Source: an uncultured Opitutaceae bacterium
GTDB taxonomy: Bacteria > Verrucomicrobiota > Verrucomicrobiia > Opitutales > Opitutaceae
Direction: 5' to 3'
Length of the DNA: 43,308 bases
Assembly: GCA_937958045.1 (NCBI GenBank)
Contig: CALFXL010000054.1
Location: 1-43,308, forward strand
The position numbers were made by a program, and so were the translations under genes. This document shows, in pieces, positions 32,884-41,864 of the stretch (position 1 is the stretch's first letter; every line of letters begins with the position of its first letter). The notes beneath the pieces were generated by a model. The model did no database searches, was not told the DNA's origin, and worked only from the letters and a program-made list of their open reading frames with translations.

Positions 32884-34341
32884 TCAACGCGGAGACTTGA
32901 GTGCTTCGCGCAGCGCCTTCGTGTCGTTTTTACCGCGCGGCGTGAGCGGGAACTCTTTCATGAGCACGAGCCGCTTCGGAACTTTCCACGGAGCGAGCGC
33001 GCGATGCAGCAACGCACGCACATCGATGGCGGACAAATCGGTCGCGAGCGCGGCGGCGAGTTCGTCAGCGCGATCCGGATGTGCACTCGCGTAAGCGTCG
33101 CGAATGCCCGGAAGTTTTTTGAGTTCGAGCTCGAGCGCGGTGAGATCGAGACGCCGACTCGCGATCTTGATCATGCGACCCGTGCGACCGAGCAAAACGA
33201 GTTCGCCGTGCTCGTTCAACATCGCGAGGTCCGCCGGCATGTGCGCGCCGAAGCCGTCGGACGAACGGCGTCGATTACCATGCGTGAAAACCGCGGCGCT
33301 GCTCACCGTGATGCGACGACCGCGCCCGAAACTCAGTCGCACGCCTTCCATTGGCGTGCCGACGCTGCGTCCTGTGAGCGTGGCTTCTCCGCGGCGATCG
33401 TAAGCGATACCGCCGGTTTCGCTCGATCCGTAGAAACCGTGAAGGCGTCGGCCGAACTTCTCGAAAAACGCGCGCGCGGTTTCCGGAGGAAGCGCGGAGC
33501 CGGCCGAGATGATCGTACGAATGCTTTGTAGTGATTCTTTGGATACGTCGGTAAGCGCGAGCACGCGCAGGATGGCGGGCACCGCCGGAAAAACGGTCGG
33601 CCGCCAGCGTGCCGCGTCGTCGGCGATGGCGTGGTGAAGCGGCGCGGAAACGCAGAGAATCGCCGTCCCCTGCGCGAGCAGCGGCACGACGAGATTTCCG
33701 AGTCCGTACGAATGGCCGAAGGGAATCAGACCGAGATTCAGATCGTCGGGACGGATGTCCATCGACGCGCAGACTTGTCGTCCATCCGCGAGCATTTCGC
33801 CGTGTGTGAACGCCAGCGCGCGCGGCATGCCTGTGCTGCCCGAGGTGAGTTTCACCAACGCGATGCCGGGTGTCGCGCGTCGCGTGCGGCCGGACAATGC
33901 TTCGAGCTGGTTGTCCGGACCGAGCAGAAAATGCGCGCGGGCGGCGAGCGCGAGGGAGCGTTGAGATTCGAGCGGTTCGCTCGGATCGAGAGGCACGGGC
34001 ACCGCGCGGAGTCGCAGCAGTGCGATAAAAATCGCGAACCAGTCCGCGCCATTGGGTCGCGAGAAAACCACCCAGCGTCCAGCGAATACACGCTCAGGAG
34101 CGGCTTCGCGAAAACGAGCGGCCGCGGCATGTGCCCGCGCGTCGATTTCAGCACGGGAGAAAACCGTCGCGTTGGCGGCTTCGATCACGGCGCGTGCATG
34201 GGGCGCGGTTGCGACGAGCGCATCCCACGTGGAGAGCAAAGTGGCGGGCGTTTCGGCGGAGGACGACAAAGTAGGAAAAAGTGAAGCGGACGAATGTGAG
34301 GGTCCAAGCGTGATCGGACACGACGTGCAATCGGCCGTCAC
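32884..34341 (-). CDS. Acyl/aryl-adenylating ligase (ANL superfamily), probable starter-acid activator
   Basis: This 485-residue AMP-forming ligase has the phosphate-binding motif LTSGSTGMPR (165-174), YGSSETGG (304-311), GRTGRMIKI as the hinge region, and the C-terminal catalytic lysine in PRGKNDTKAL. In aryl polyene clusters the equivalent enzyme activates 4-hydroxybenzoate and loads it on an acyl carrier protein; that role fits the convergent chorismatase and the ACP of this operon but is inference. It is the last gene of the leftward operon. The GTG start at 34341 is uncertain because there is no good ribosome binding site, and residues 1-30 are not family-like. Confidence 0.87.
   Translation of the reverse strand: MTADCTSCPITLGPSHSSASLFPTLSSSAETPATLLSTWDALVATAPHARAVIEAANATVFSRAEIDARAHAAAARFREAAPERVFAGRWVVFSRPNGADWFAIFIALLRLRAVPVPLDPSEPLESQRSLALAARAHFLLGPDNQLEALSGRTRRATPGIALVKLTSGSTGMPRALAFTHGEMLADGRQVCASMDIRPDDLNLGLIPFGHSYGLGNLVVPLLAQGTAILCVSAPLHHAIADDAARWRPTVFPAVPAILRVLALTDVSKESLQSIRTIISAGSALPPETARAFFEKFGRRLHGFYGSSETGGIAYDRRGEATLTGRSVGTPMEGVRLSFGRGRRITVSSAAVFTHGNRRRSSDGFGAHMPADLAMLNEHGELVLLGRTGRMIKIASRRLDLTALELELKKLPGIRDAYASAHPDRADELAAALATDLSAIDVRALLHRALAPWKVPKRLVLMKEFPLTPRGKNDTKALREALKSPR
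33528..33546. repeat. GTA-N13-TAC gapped palindrome, copy 12
   Basis: Sequence GTAGTG-ATTCTTT-GGATAC inside the ligase gene, encoding VSKESLQ with uncommon GTA and CTA codons. Confidence 0.6.
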
Positions 34342-34415
34342 TTCTATGGACGAGCGGTCGAATCAAAGCCGCCGCGCGCAAAAGCGAAAGCAGGATTTGT
34401 CGCCGTGAGCGCGAC

Positions 34416-36761
34416 TCAGTTCGCCGGCGGTTTTTTATGTCCCGATGTTTGTCCCAGCGGTTCGAGTTCCACCATCAGCAGCGCGGTGAAAACGATCAAC
34501 GCAACCGTCGAGCCGAGCGCGGAGATCACGGGGATCCTGCTGAAGGCGAGGACACCAAACGAGATTCCGGTGGTCAGCGCGGAGATGCGAATCGATGGGG
34601 GCGGCGGCTCGTGACGACGCGCGTTTTCCGCCGAGAAGATCGCGTAGTTGTGGCTCAGGCACACGCCGAGAAACGCGGCGAGAAGATGGAAGAGATTGAG
34701 CGGTTGTCCGAGCAGGCCCAGCAATCCGAGCGCAAAAAAACAGGAGCCCGCGGGAATCATAAAGATGCGCACGCCACGTCGCAGTCCGTAGAGCACAAAC
34801 ACGCTGAGGCCGATGATCGACAGGCCGATAATGCTGAGTTTTGCGGTGTCGGCGCGATAACGCGAGAAAAGCGAGTTGAGTGATTCGAGCTGCGCGACGC
34901 CGAAGGTCGATGTTTCCGCCGGAGGTTCCGCGCCGGGTGGATGATCGGCGAGCGTGAGAAACCAACTCGGGCCGCCGTTTTCATCGAGGTGAAAAAGCAG
35001 TCCCAGCGGGCCGGTGAGCACGCGGCGAATGTCGGTAAAAAGCGAAGCATATGCGGGCGATTCTGCGGCGCGCAGATCTTCCCACGCGGAGAAAAAAGGT
35101 TCGAAGCTCTCGGCGGTGTAACCGCGAGTATCCAGCGCAGGACGCAGTTTTTCGGGGAAGTCCGCGAGTGCGTTGAGCAGCGTGCCGCGTTGTGTCCATG
35201 CGGCTTCGGTGGGCAGCAGATAACCGGCGCTGGTTGCGGGCGCGTGGGGAAATTGCGCGTCGTGCCAGGTCGTGAAGCGCTCGAGCGCGGCGCGGGCGAG
35301 CGCGGGCGTTTCGCCATGGGTGAGATAGGCGGTGCGTTCTTGCGCATCGCCGAAGAGCTGACGCACGGCGGCGTCGTTTGCGCGAAGTTCGACCGCGGGA
35401 ATTTCCAGTTGCCGGATGTCGTCGCGCCAATGCAGACACCACGGGCCCACCACGGCGACGATCAGCGCGAGCGCAAATAAGGGACGTACGATGTATCGGG
35501 CGCGCGGAGAACTCGGTGGGGAAAAGTTGCGCGTTTCGAGAAACGCGCGATCGAGCTGGGCGAAGTAGAGCATCGCCACCGCGACCGCGGAGATGAGTCC
35601 GGCGCTGACAAACACACCGAGTTGCTGCACGAGCGGAAGCTCCGACCAGAAAAGGAGCGAAAAGCCGATCACGGTGGTGAGACAGCTTGTGAGCAGCGGC
35701 TTGAGCAGGCGCCCGAGTTTTTCGCGATACGGTTCGTCGGGACGCAGCGCGGGCTGCATGTACAAATAAAAACCGTAATCGATCGCGACACCGGCGAGCA
35801 GCGAGCCGATCACAAATACGAGAATGTGCACGCGTTCGAAAACCATCGTGGTGACGACCCATGCGCCGAGCGTGGAAAACAGCACGACCGGCACGAGATG
35901 GAGCACTTTCCACAAGCGCCGTACGAAGAGACAGGCGATGCCGATCACGCCGATGAGTGACGCGGTGTTGAGCCAGGAAATCTCGGCTTTGATGCGCGCT
36001 TTGCTCTCGGCGGCGAAACGATTGACGCCTGTCCAGCGCAGCTCGACCTCGGACGCGATCGCGCGCGCTTCGCTCAACGCGCTCTCTATCGCGCCGAACA
36101 CGGGATCTTGTCCCGCTTCGCTAAACGGCGAATCGCGAACGATCGCCCACACCAGCGCGTGATTGTTCACTTCGCCGGAAGAGCTGACCGCGAGCGATTG
36201 GATTTTTTCGACCAGCGAAGGCACTAGCAGCAGCGGATCGCTTGGAAGCAATTCTTGGAACGCCACGCTTTCGGCACGCGTGAGAAAGTGATCGAGCTGC
36301 TCCGCGGTGTCGCCGGCGAGCCATGTGGAAAATTCGCTGGCGGGGCGGCCGGTGCTGGAGAACTGCGCGTGTTTTTCCGCGAGCCAGCGGGGCAGAAGAA
36401 AATCGAAACGACGCTCGAAGACGAAAGTGCCGAGCGCATTGCGGGTCTCGCTCGCGCCCAGGACCTCGACTTCGGCGATCGTTGGCGAACGACGCAGCGA
36501 GTCGGCAAATGCGCTGACGGCTTCGGCGGGCGGCGCTTCACTGCCGGAGGAAAGCGCGAGCAGGAGGACGCGCGCCTGTTGTTGATCGGTCAGCGAGCGG
36601 ACGAGGCTGAGCTCGGGCGCGCGTTCATCGACTGGGATGAGATCGATGACATTGGTGGAGATTTTCCTCCCGTAGTCGAGGCGCAGCAACCAGAACGCGC
36701 CGACGAGGGCGAAGACAAAAAGAATGAGTCGGGCGATGAATTTCTGGCGGGCTGGCTCCAT
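34416..36761 (-). CDS. MMPL/RND-family exporter
   Basis: I chose the ATG at 36761 (781 residues, MEPARQKFIARLILFVFALV); a TTG at 36785 lies eight codons upstream. The protein has the duplicated RND layout: one N-terminal helix, a large periplasmic loop, then a bundle of about five helices (SLIGVIGIACLFV, VVLFSTLGAWVV, GSLLAGVAIDYGFYLYM), repeated in the second half (LSIIGLSIIGLSVFVLYG, SCFFALGLLGLLG, LLAAFLGVCLSHNYAIF). GVAIDYGFYL and GVCLSHNYAIF are the paired proton-relay helices of the family. MMPL-type exporters are standard in aryl polyene and xanthomonadin clusters and probably move the lipid product toward the outer membrane. It lies between lolA-like and ligase genes. Confidence 0.88.
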   Translation of the reverse strand: MEPARQKFIARLILFVFALVGAFWLLRLDYGRKISTNVIDLIPVDERAPELSLVRSLTDQQQARVLLLALSSGSEAPPAEAVSAFADSLRRSPTIAEVEVLGASETRNALGTFVFERRFDFLLPRWLAEKHAQFSSTGRPASEFSTWLAGDTAEQLDHFLTRAESVAFQELLPSDPLLLVPSLVEKIQSLAVSSSGEVNNHALVWAIVRDSPFSEAGQDPVFGAIESALSEARAIASEVELRWTGVNRFAAESKARIKAEISWLNTASLIGVIGIACLFVRRLWKVLHLVPVVLFSTLGAWVVTTMVFERVHILVFVIGSLLAGVAIDYGFYLYMQPALRPDEPYREKLGRLLKPLLTSCLTTVIGFSLLFWSELPLVQQLGVFVSAGLISAVAVAMLYFAQLDRAFLETRNFSPPSSPRARYIVRPLFALALIVAVVGPWCLHWRDDIRQLEIPAVELRANDAAVRQLFGDAQERTAYLTHGETPALARAALERFTTWHDAQFPHAPATSAGYLLPTEAAWTQRGTLLNALADFPEKLRPALDTRGYTAESFEPFFSAWEDLRAAESPAYASLFTDIRRVLTGPLGLLFHLDENGGPSWFLTLADHPPGAEPPAETSTFGVAQLESLNSLFSRYRADTAKLSIIGLSIIGLSVFVLYGLRRGVRIFMIPAGSCFFALGLLGLLGQPLNLFHLLAAFLGVCLSHNYAIFSAENARRHEPPPPSIRISALTTGISFGVLAFSRIPVISALGSTVALIVFTALLMVELEPLGQTSGHKKPPAN

Positions 36762-36777
36762 TGAAAGCGGGTCGTGC

Positions 36778-36796
36778 GTATCCAAATTTGCACTAC
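36778..36796. repeat. GTA-N13-TAC gapped palindrome, copy 13 (between genes)
   Basis: Sequence GTATCC-AAATTTG-CACTAC, filling much of the 39-bp gap between the lolA-like stop and the exporter ATG. It would overlap the exporter's translation start region. Confidence 0.6.
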
Positions 36797-36800
36797 GGCG

Positions 36801-37457
36801 TCAGCGGAAGAACTCGCGTCGCTCCTCGTCGCTGAACTTTACCTGCGTGTCCGCCTCGCCGATGACGATCACGATGCCTTGCAGCGCGGATTTACGCATC
36901 TCGAGTTGTTTCACATGAGCGTCCTTGCCGGTGACGACGAGGCGGTTGAGCACACGCGACAATTCGCCGGGACGCGGATCGAAGACGAGTTGCCAGGTAT
37001 CGCCATCGCGACGGCCGTAGAGTTCGAAATTGCGCGAAAGCGCATCGAGGTCGAAGCGCATCACATGCAGCAGCGCGGTGGTGGCGGCATTGGCGCGTGG
37101 ATCACTGGGGACTTCGCGCGTACGACCGCGGGAGTCGCGCAGCATCACGCCGCGCGCGTCGACGAGCATGAGTTGTTTTTCGGGCGACTCGTATTGAAGG
37201 CTGAGCGCGCCTTCGGCGGAAAGCCGCATCCGCCCGGTGAAGACGACGGGGATTTTCTTGAAAGGAAGGTAGCGGTTCTCCGTGAACGGCGCGGTGACAT
37301 TACCGTGTGCGCGAAGTTCGGCGGCGAGTTCGCGCCAAGGCGCATCGTTTTCGCCGATGACGATACGGTTTTCCGGAGAAACCAAATCGGGCATGTCGGC
37401 CGCGCGTGCGAGCGGAGTGAAAAAACAAAGAGCGAGAAACAAGCGGCGGAGAAACAT
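36801..37457 (-). CDS. LolA-like periplasmic lipid or lipoprotein carrier
   Basis: The 218-residue protein has a signal peptide (MFLRRLFLALCFFTPLARA) and the LolA-type half-barrel pattern: an N-terminal helix, then strands with FTENRYLPFKKIPVVFTGRMRLS and LSLQYESPEKQLMLVDARGVMLRD, where family members contact the cargo lipid. LolA-like proteins recur in aryl polyene clusters next to the MMPL exporter and are thought to carry the product across the periplasm; this is not the housekeeping LolA. Its start lies 12 bp after the glycosyltransferase stop. About 40 bp separate it from the exporter. Confidence 0.82.
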   Translation of the reverse strand: MFLRRLFLALCFFTPLARAADMPDLVSPENRIVIGENDAPWRELAAELRAHGNVTAPFTENRYLPFKKIPVVFTGRMRLSAEGALSLQYESPEKQLMLVDARGVMLRDSRGRTREVPSDPRANAATTALLHVMRFDLDALSRNFELYGRRDGDTWQLVFDPRPGELSRVLNRLVVTGKDAHVKQLEMRKSALQGIVIVIGEADTQVKFSDEERREFFR

Positions 37458-37469
37458 AGGGCAGGAGTT

Positions 37470-38225
37470 TTAGCCGCGAAGACGGCGTTGATAACGAAGC
37501 GCCGCCGGCCAGCGCCAGAGGAGTTGCACGAGAAGTCGTGAGTGGAGCCAGATCATGCGGAGATTGTCGCGCAGATAATGGAAATGGGAAATGCCGCCGT
37601 CGCTTTTCGCGATGTAGCGACATGTGGCGGGAATGTTGATCGTGGGCGTGCCGTTCCAAACCATGCGCACGGCGACTTCCGGATCGAAATCGTAGCGCCG
37701 CGCAAAACGCGTCGAGCGAAGTGTGCGCACAAGCGGTGCGAGCGGATAAACGCGAAAACCAAAAAGCGGATCGTCGATGCCGCGGCCGAGTAGTTCGAGG
37801 TGGACCAACGCGACGGAAAGTTTGCGCCCCTGCAAACGTAGCTGCGGCGCTTCGGGCCCGAAGACGGGTTTGCCGAGCACAAGCGCGTCGGGATTTTGCG
37901 CGGACACCGACATGAAATCGACGATGCGATCGGCGGGATGTTGTCCATCGGCGTCCATCACGAGCGCGTGAGTGAACCCGGCGGCCAGCGCTTCTTCCGC
38001 GCCGGTGAGTACGGCGGCGCCTTTACCGCCGTTGGTGTCGCGCACGATCACCCGCAACGCCGGCTCGTGTAGTGAAAGTTCCACTACAGGCAGATGACTG
38101 CCATCGGTGCTCGCGTCGACGACGACCCACACCGGCTGCCACACCGCAAGCGCCTCCTTCACCGTCGCCAGCAAGCGCGGTCCGGTGTTGTAGCTCGGGA
38201 TGAGCAGGAGATGGGAGGACGACAT
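37470..38225 (-). CDS. Family 2 glycosyltransferase
   Basis: The start at 38225 gives 251 residues with the GT-A fold: LLLIPSYNTG, VVVDASTDGS, DTNGGKGAAVLTG, and the metal-binding MDADGQHP with DAD at 91-93. It most resembles dolichol-phosphate-mannose-synthase-like GT2 enzymes. The C-terminal stretch (LRDNLRMIWLHSRLLVQLLWRW) may associate with the membrane, but there is no multi-helix domain. In the operon it could glycosylate the lipid product or its carrier. It follows the PlsC-like gene after 121 bp, the longest gap in the operon, which contains GACCAATGACC-type repeats. Confidence 0.85.
   Translation of the reverse strand: MSSSHLLLIPSYNTGPRLLATVKEALAVWQPVWVVVDASTDGSHLPVVELSLHEPALRVIVRDTNGGKGAAVLTGAEEALAAGFTHALVMDADGQHPADRIVDFMSVSAQNPDALVLGKPVFGPEAPQLRLQGRKLSVALVHLELLGRGIDDPLFGFRVYPLAPLVRTLRSTRFARRYDFDPEVAVRMVWNGTPTINIPATCRYIAKSDGGISHFHYLRDNLRMIWLHSRLLVQLLWRWPAALRYQRRLRG
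38069..38087. repeat. GTA-N13-TAC gapped palindrome, copy 14
   Basis: Sequence GTAGTG-AAAGTTC-CACTAC with perfect 6-bp arms, extended to 7 bp by flanking T and A. It is inside the GT2 gene, encoding VVELSLH. Confidence 0.7.
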
Positions 38226-38251
38226 GGGGAAATCCGAAAAGCGAAGGACGG

Positions 38252-38285
38252 GAATGATCAATGACCGCTGACCAATGACCAGTGG
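38252..38285. repeat. GAATGAT / GACCAATGACC short repeats
   Basis: Units GAATGATCAATGACC, GCTGACCAATGACC and AGTGG lie between the PlsC-like and GT2 genes and resemble the cluster at 24684-24756. Confidence 0.5.
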
Positions 38286-38346
38286 ATATGCGGGCGAGTG
38301 GGTTTGCGGCTGAACGGATGGTGCTTGTTACTGGAAACTTCGTTCC

Positions 38347-39102
38347 TCACTCGAGCGATGGAATCGGTTTCGCCGCGGCAGCGAGTTGTTGTTCGACGTG
38401 AGCGGTGATCTCAGTGCACGACATCGGTGTGTCGGCGGGGATGAGTTCGCCGAGCGTGACATTCATCCAGGTGGGCAGCTCGGGCAGTTTCCACCAGGCA
38501 CGACCACGGACGCCGAGATGGCGGCTGACTTCGATCGAGAGCAGCCGGATGGGCGCGCGTGCGCGTTGGGCGATGAGTGCAAAACCGGGTTTGAGCGGCT
38601 CGAGTCGTTTGCCGGAACCCGTGCGTGTGCCCTCGGGAAAAACCAGCAGCGAACGCCCCTGCGCGACTTTGTCGGCGGCGTCGCGGATGGCATCGAGACC
38701 GTTTCCGCCGGACGCATAACCCGCGATCAACGCGGCGGGACCGATGGCGGGATTATGCAGGAGCGCGGGTTTAAAAATGCAGACAGCGTCGGGCAGGATC
38801 GAAAGGATCACGGGCGCGTCGATCAGCGACGGATGATTGGCGACATAGACCGTGCCGGGCTGAAGCGTTTGGTTTTCAAAACCAAACCAACGCACGCGAA
38901 ATGCGCCGGTGGCATGGCACCATTGGCGCCAGAGGATGAACAGCCGCCGGATCGTGCGGCGCGCGAGCGGGCCGAGACGATCGCGCTTGGGCACGAGCAA
39001 CAGAAATGCGCAGACGATGTTCAGCAGCAATCCGCCGAGGCCGAACCACAACCACGGCAGGAAATAAATAACCGCGAGAACGCACTGACGAACAACGCGC
39101 AT
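38347..39102 (-). CDS. 1-acylglycerol-3-phosphate acyltransferase-like (PlsC family) enzyme
   Basis: The 251-residue protein (start 39102, two bases after the preceding stop) begins with a membrane helix (VLAVIYFLPWLWFGLGGLLLNIV) and has the PlsC motifs NHPSLID (His90, Asp95) and FPEGTRTG (155-162). It is one of two different acyltransferases in the operon. In aryl polyene pathways, acyltransferases are proposed to attach the aryl-polyenoyl group and a fatty acid to a glycerol-phosphate-type lipid anchor, which would suit this enzyme; housekeeping phosphatidic acid synthesis is the alternative. Confidence 0.85.
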   Translation of the reverse strand: MRVVRQCVLAVIYFLPWLWFGLGGLLLNIVCAFLLLVPKRDRLGPLARRTIRRLFILWRQWCHATGAFRVRWFGFENQTLQPGTVYVANHPSLIDAPVILSILPDAVCIFKPALLHNPAIGPAALIAGYASGGNGLDAIRDAADKVAQGRSLLVFPEGTRTGSGKRLEPLKPGFALIAQRARAPIRLLSIEVSRHLGVRGRAWWKLPELPTWMNVTLGELIPADTPMSCTEITAHVEQQLAAAAKPIPSLE

Positions 39103-39104
39103 AT

Positions 39105-40073
39105 TCAGCGCCCGGACTGCTGCGGGCGCGGCGGAGGAGCTGCGTCCGCTGGTGCGACGTTGGCGGGTGGATTGAGTTCGAGGAAGTTGAACCACAGATA
39201 GGGATTGCGGCGCAGATGCGCTTCAAGCTCGCGGAGGAAATCCTGAAAATGCGCGTGCGCGCGACGCAGGTTCTCGGCGCGCGAGACGGAGCGATCGGGT
39301 TCCCAACGAGGAGAACTGTAGATCAGCGTTTCACCGGGAGCGCCGGGCACGCCGAGCGTCAACAGCACGGGAAGATCGAAGATCTGCGCGAGATGATAAA
39401 TGGTGAACGGGAAGAGACGTCGCGCACCGAGAAATTCGAAGGCTTCGGTTTTGGCGCTGAATTCGAGACGATCGCATTTCATCGCGACAGAGCCGCCGGA
39501 CGCGACGGCGTCTTTGAGCGCGAAGAGAAGATTCTCGGGTTCGTTTACCCAAATGAAGCGAATCCACTGACCGAAGAGAGAACCGAGCCGGTCGGTGTCG
39601 TGCGAATTTCCCACGCGTTGGCGCACCATAAACACGCGATGGTTTTCGACGGGGCCGAGCAGGAAACCGAGAAGGTCGGAATGGCCGACGTGAAACGTGC
39701 CGAGAAACGCGTGACGGCCGGAATTGACGAATGTCTTGAAGTGTTCGGAGCCGGGCGCGAGCACCGTGCGGGGGATGCGGCCGTTGGCGGCGCGCAGTTT
39801 CACCATCAGCGCTTCTTCGAAGGCGAAGAAGTGCCGGAACACCTCGATGAGGCGCGGCTCGCGCCCGAAGATCGTGTGGAGATAGGCGCGCGAGTGCCGA
39901 CGTTGCGCGGGCATGAGCGCGAGCGATACCCACGTGCCTGCGGCGCGAAGCGGTCGAAAGAGAAACTCCGGCAGCACGCGATCGAGCAAACGAATGAAAC
40001 GATAGCCCCACGATGGGCCGGGATTGCGCGCAGCGGGCGGTGGCGCGGATGGACTTTCGGCGACGGCGCTCAT
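39105..40073 (-). CDS. LpxL/HtrB-like lysophospholipid acyltransferase
   Basis: The ATG at 40073 overlaps the stop of the preceding gene (ATGA), which fixes this start and gives 322 residues; longer in-frame extensions run into the upstream gene. The protein belongs to the lipid A late acyltransferase superfamily, with the catalytic His-x4-Asp motif in GTFHVGHSDLLG (His128, Asp133) and a downstream VAMKCDRLEF region. The C-terminus is Pro/Ala-rich. Such acyltransferases occur in aryl polyene clusters, where they are separate from true LpxL. Acceptor and donor are unknown; the cluster's ACP is the natural donor candidate. Confidence 0.8.
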   Translation of the reverse strand: MSAVAESPSAPPPAARNPGPSWGYRFIRLLDRVLPEFLFRPLRAAGTWVSLALMPAQRRHSRAYLHTIFGREPRLIEVFRHFFAFEEALMVKLRAANGRIPRTVLAPGSEHFKTFVNSGRHAFLGTFHVGHSDLLGFLLGPVENHRVFMVRQRVGNSHDTDRLGSLFGQWIRFIWVNEPENLLFALKDAVASGGSVAMKCDRLEFSAKTEAFEFLGARRLFPFTIYHLAQIFDLPVLLTLGVPGAPGETLIYSSPRWEPDRSVSRAENLRRAHAHFQDFLRELEAHLRRNPYLWFNFLELNPPANVAPADAAPPPRPQQSGR

Positions 40074-40723
40074 GACCACTGCAAAACAAGACGAACACCA
40101 GGGGCGGCGATCACGTCGAGCGCTGCGCGGGTGTGCAGCGCATCGAAAAAGTCGGGAAGGGTGAGTCCGCCGGCGTTTGCCTCTGTATCCAAAAATTGGA
40201 TGCAGCCGATGGAGCCCGTTCCCTGGCGGGCAAGGGCTAGCGTGAAACCAAAGGTGCGTGTGCTGGCCGTGCCGCGTTCGAGCAACCAAGTGCCGCGTTC
40301 TTCGCCGCCGCACAGGAGCGAGCGCGGAGAAGTGGCGAGCAGCGCGGTTTGGAGCGCACGCACGACCAGATGAGCGCGTCCGGCCAAGGGGAAAATTTCG
40401 CGGACCGGTTGCTGCCGCCCGATCAACGCCTGCTGGACCGCACTCGGGTGGATCGACGTTTGAAAGAGCGTGGGACTGGCCGAGGGGAAACTATCGAGAT
40501 AGCCTTCGAGCGCGCGTGTTTCGGCGTACTCGGATGCGTAGATGAGCGTGTCGTTTTCGCCGGGCGAATGAGGAAGCAGCGTGGAGCCGAGCACGAGGCC
40601 GAGCTGCGTCATGCGACGACTCGCGAGTTTTGGGAAAACATCCTTCAGCCGCTCGCGCGTGACGGCGGATTCTTCGGCGCCGGCATCGTCCGTGCGCAAG
40701 TCTTGGATGAAGAGCTCAGGCAT
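40070..40723 (-). CDS. Ketosynthase-like chain-length factor (Ketoacyl-synt_2 type)
   Basis: This 217-residue protein (start 40723, overlapping the ketosynthase stop by 8 bp) matches the short, N-terminal-only ketosynthase family of aryl polyene clusters: the YASEYAETRALEGYL and SPTLFQTSIHPSAVQQALIG stretches are characteristic. It lacks the catalytic cysteine and the second half of a full ketosynthase, so by itself it cannot condense. In the studied aryl polyene systems such a partner pairs with a full ketosynthase and sets chain length. Overlaps with genes on both sides suggest tight translational coupling with the ketosynthase and the acyltransferase. Confidence 0.78.
   Translation of the reverse strand: MPELFIQDLRTDDAGAEESAVTRERLKDVFPKLASRRMTQLGLVLGSTLLPHSPGENDTLIYASEYAETRALEGYLDSFPSASPTLFQTSIHPSAVQQALIGRQQPVREIFPLAGRAHLVVRALQTALLATSPRSLLCGGEERGTWLLERGTASTRTFGFTLALARQGTGSIGCIQFLDTEANAGGLTLPDFFDALHTRAALDVIAAPGVRLVLQWS
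40185..40203. repeat. GTA-N13-TAC gapped palindrome, near copy
   Basis: Sequence GTATCC-AAAAATT-GGATGC, one base from a perfect palindrome, inside the chain-length factor gene (IQFLDTEAN). Confidence 0.5.
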
Positions 40724-41831
40724 GGGTGAGAAGCAGGGCGGCGTGAGCACCGCCGAAGGCGTTGCTGGCGCAAAGGGCGGAATCGAAGCCGGTGTTGTCG
40801 AATGCCTCGAAGGCGACGGCGTCGCTGAAGCCGGGCGTGCGACTGCCGATCGTGCCGGGCGTGCGTCCCGTGCGAAGCGCTTCGACGGCGAGCGCGAGTT
40901 CCACCACGCCGCAACTGCCGAGCGTATGGCCGAGACTGCCTTTCCACGACACGAGCGGCGCTTCGGGAAACGCTTTCGCGAACGCCTGTGCTTCGAGACG
41001 TCCCGCTTCGAGCGTGCCGGTGCCGTGACCTTTCAACCACGGGTGGCGACCGGCCGCGACGACCGAGAGTCCCGCCAAACACGCGGCGAAACCCGCGCCG
41101 TCGGATTGGTTGGCGGTGAAGTGATGCATCTCGTTGTGCAGGCTTTGACCGAGAATCGCGAAATCGCCGCGGTCGCGCGTGAGCACGGCGAAGCCCGCGC
41201 CATCGCCGAGACCGATCGAGCCGGCGGGTCGATCTTGATACGGAGCGGGGAAATCGGCGTTGAGGATTTTCAGCGAATGAAATCCGCCGGCGACAAACGG
41301 ACTGAGAAAGTCGAAACTGAAGACCAGCGCTTCATCCGCGAGTCCGGCGTGGAGCGCGCGGGCGGCTTGCAGCAAACCGAGATGTGCCGACACGCAGGCG
41401 TGAGAGAATGTCGTGATGTTTGGCCCCCAGCCGAGTTCGCCGCGCAGCCATTCGACACATGTGCTGGGCGTGCCGTATTGCAGATGTTGCGGATCGCCGG
41501 TGCGGCGGAAGGCGTAGAGCGAACCGACGCCGAAGTTGCTCGAAGTGATAAACACCGGACGTCGCAAGCCGCCCCAGCCCTCGCCGGGGATCGCCGCCGC
41601 GAGCGGACGCAACGCGGCGAGCCAGTTGGGCGGCGCGGTTTCGTCGAGCGAGCGGTCGGGGCACAGCGCCATCGGCACCAAGTCGCCGCCATCGCGGCCG
41701 AGCACGGGCGTCGGGCGGAGCGCGCATTCGCCGTTCAGGAGTGCGCGATGTGTGGCTGACGCATCACCGAGCGCCGTCAGGCAGCCGATGGCGGCCACGC
41801 GTGCGGAAGTAGGTGTGGAAGAAACAGCCAC
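40716..41831 (-). CDS. Beta-ketoacyl-ACP synthase
   Basis: This 371-residue thiolase-fold enzyme has a full Cys-His-His site: Cys146 in SHACVSAHLG, His269 in KGHGTGTLEA, and His302 with Lys297 in KGSLGHTLGS. It would extend an aryl or acyl starter with malonyl-ACP. It is somewhat shorter than FabF-type enzymes (about 410). It follows the ACP gene by 33 bp and overlaps the chain-length factor gene by 8 bp, a ketosynthase/chain-length-factor pairing like type II polyketide and aryl polyene systems. It is the only complete ketosynthase in the window. Confidence 0.9.
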   Translation of the reverse strand: MAVSSTPTSARVAAIGCLTALGDASATHRALLNGECALRPTPVLGRDGGDLVPMALCPDRSLDETAPPNWLAALRPLAAAIPGEGWGGLRRPVFITSSNFGVGSLYAFRRTGDPQHLQYGTPSTCVEWLRGELGWGPNITTFSHACVSAHLGLLQAARALHAGLADEALVFSFDFLSPFVAGGFHSLKILNADFPAPYQDRPAGSIGLGDGAGFAVLTRDRGDFAILGQSLHNEMHHFTANQSDGAGFAACLAGLSVVAAGRHPWLKGHGTGTLEAGRLEAQAFAKAFPEAPLVSWKGSLGHTLGSCGVVELALAVEALRTGRTPGTIGSRTPGFSDAVAFEAFDNTGFDSALCASNAFGGAHAALLLTHA

Positions 41832-41864
41832 AAAGAAAAGAACGCGGCCCGATAATCGGGCGGC

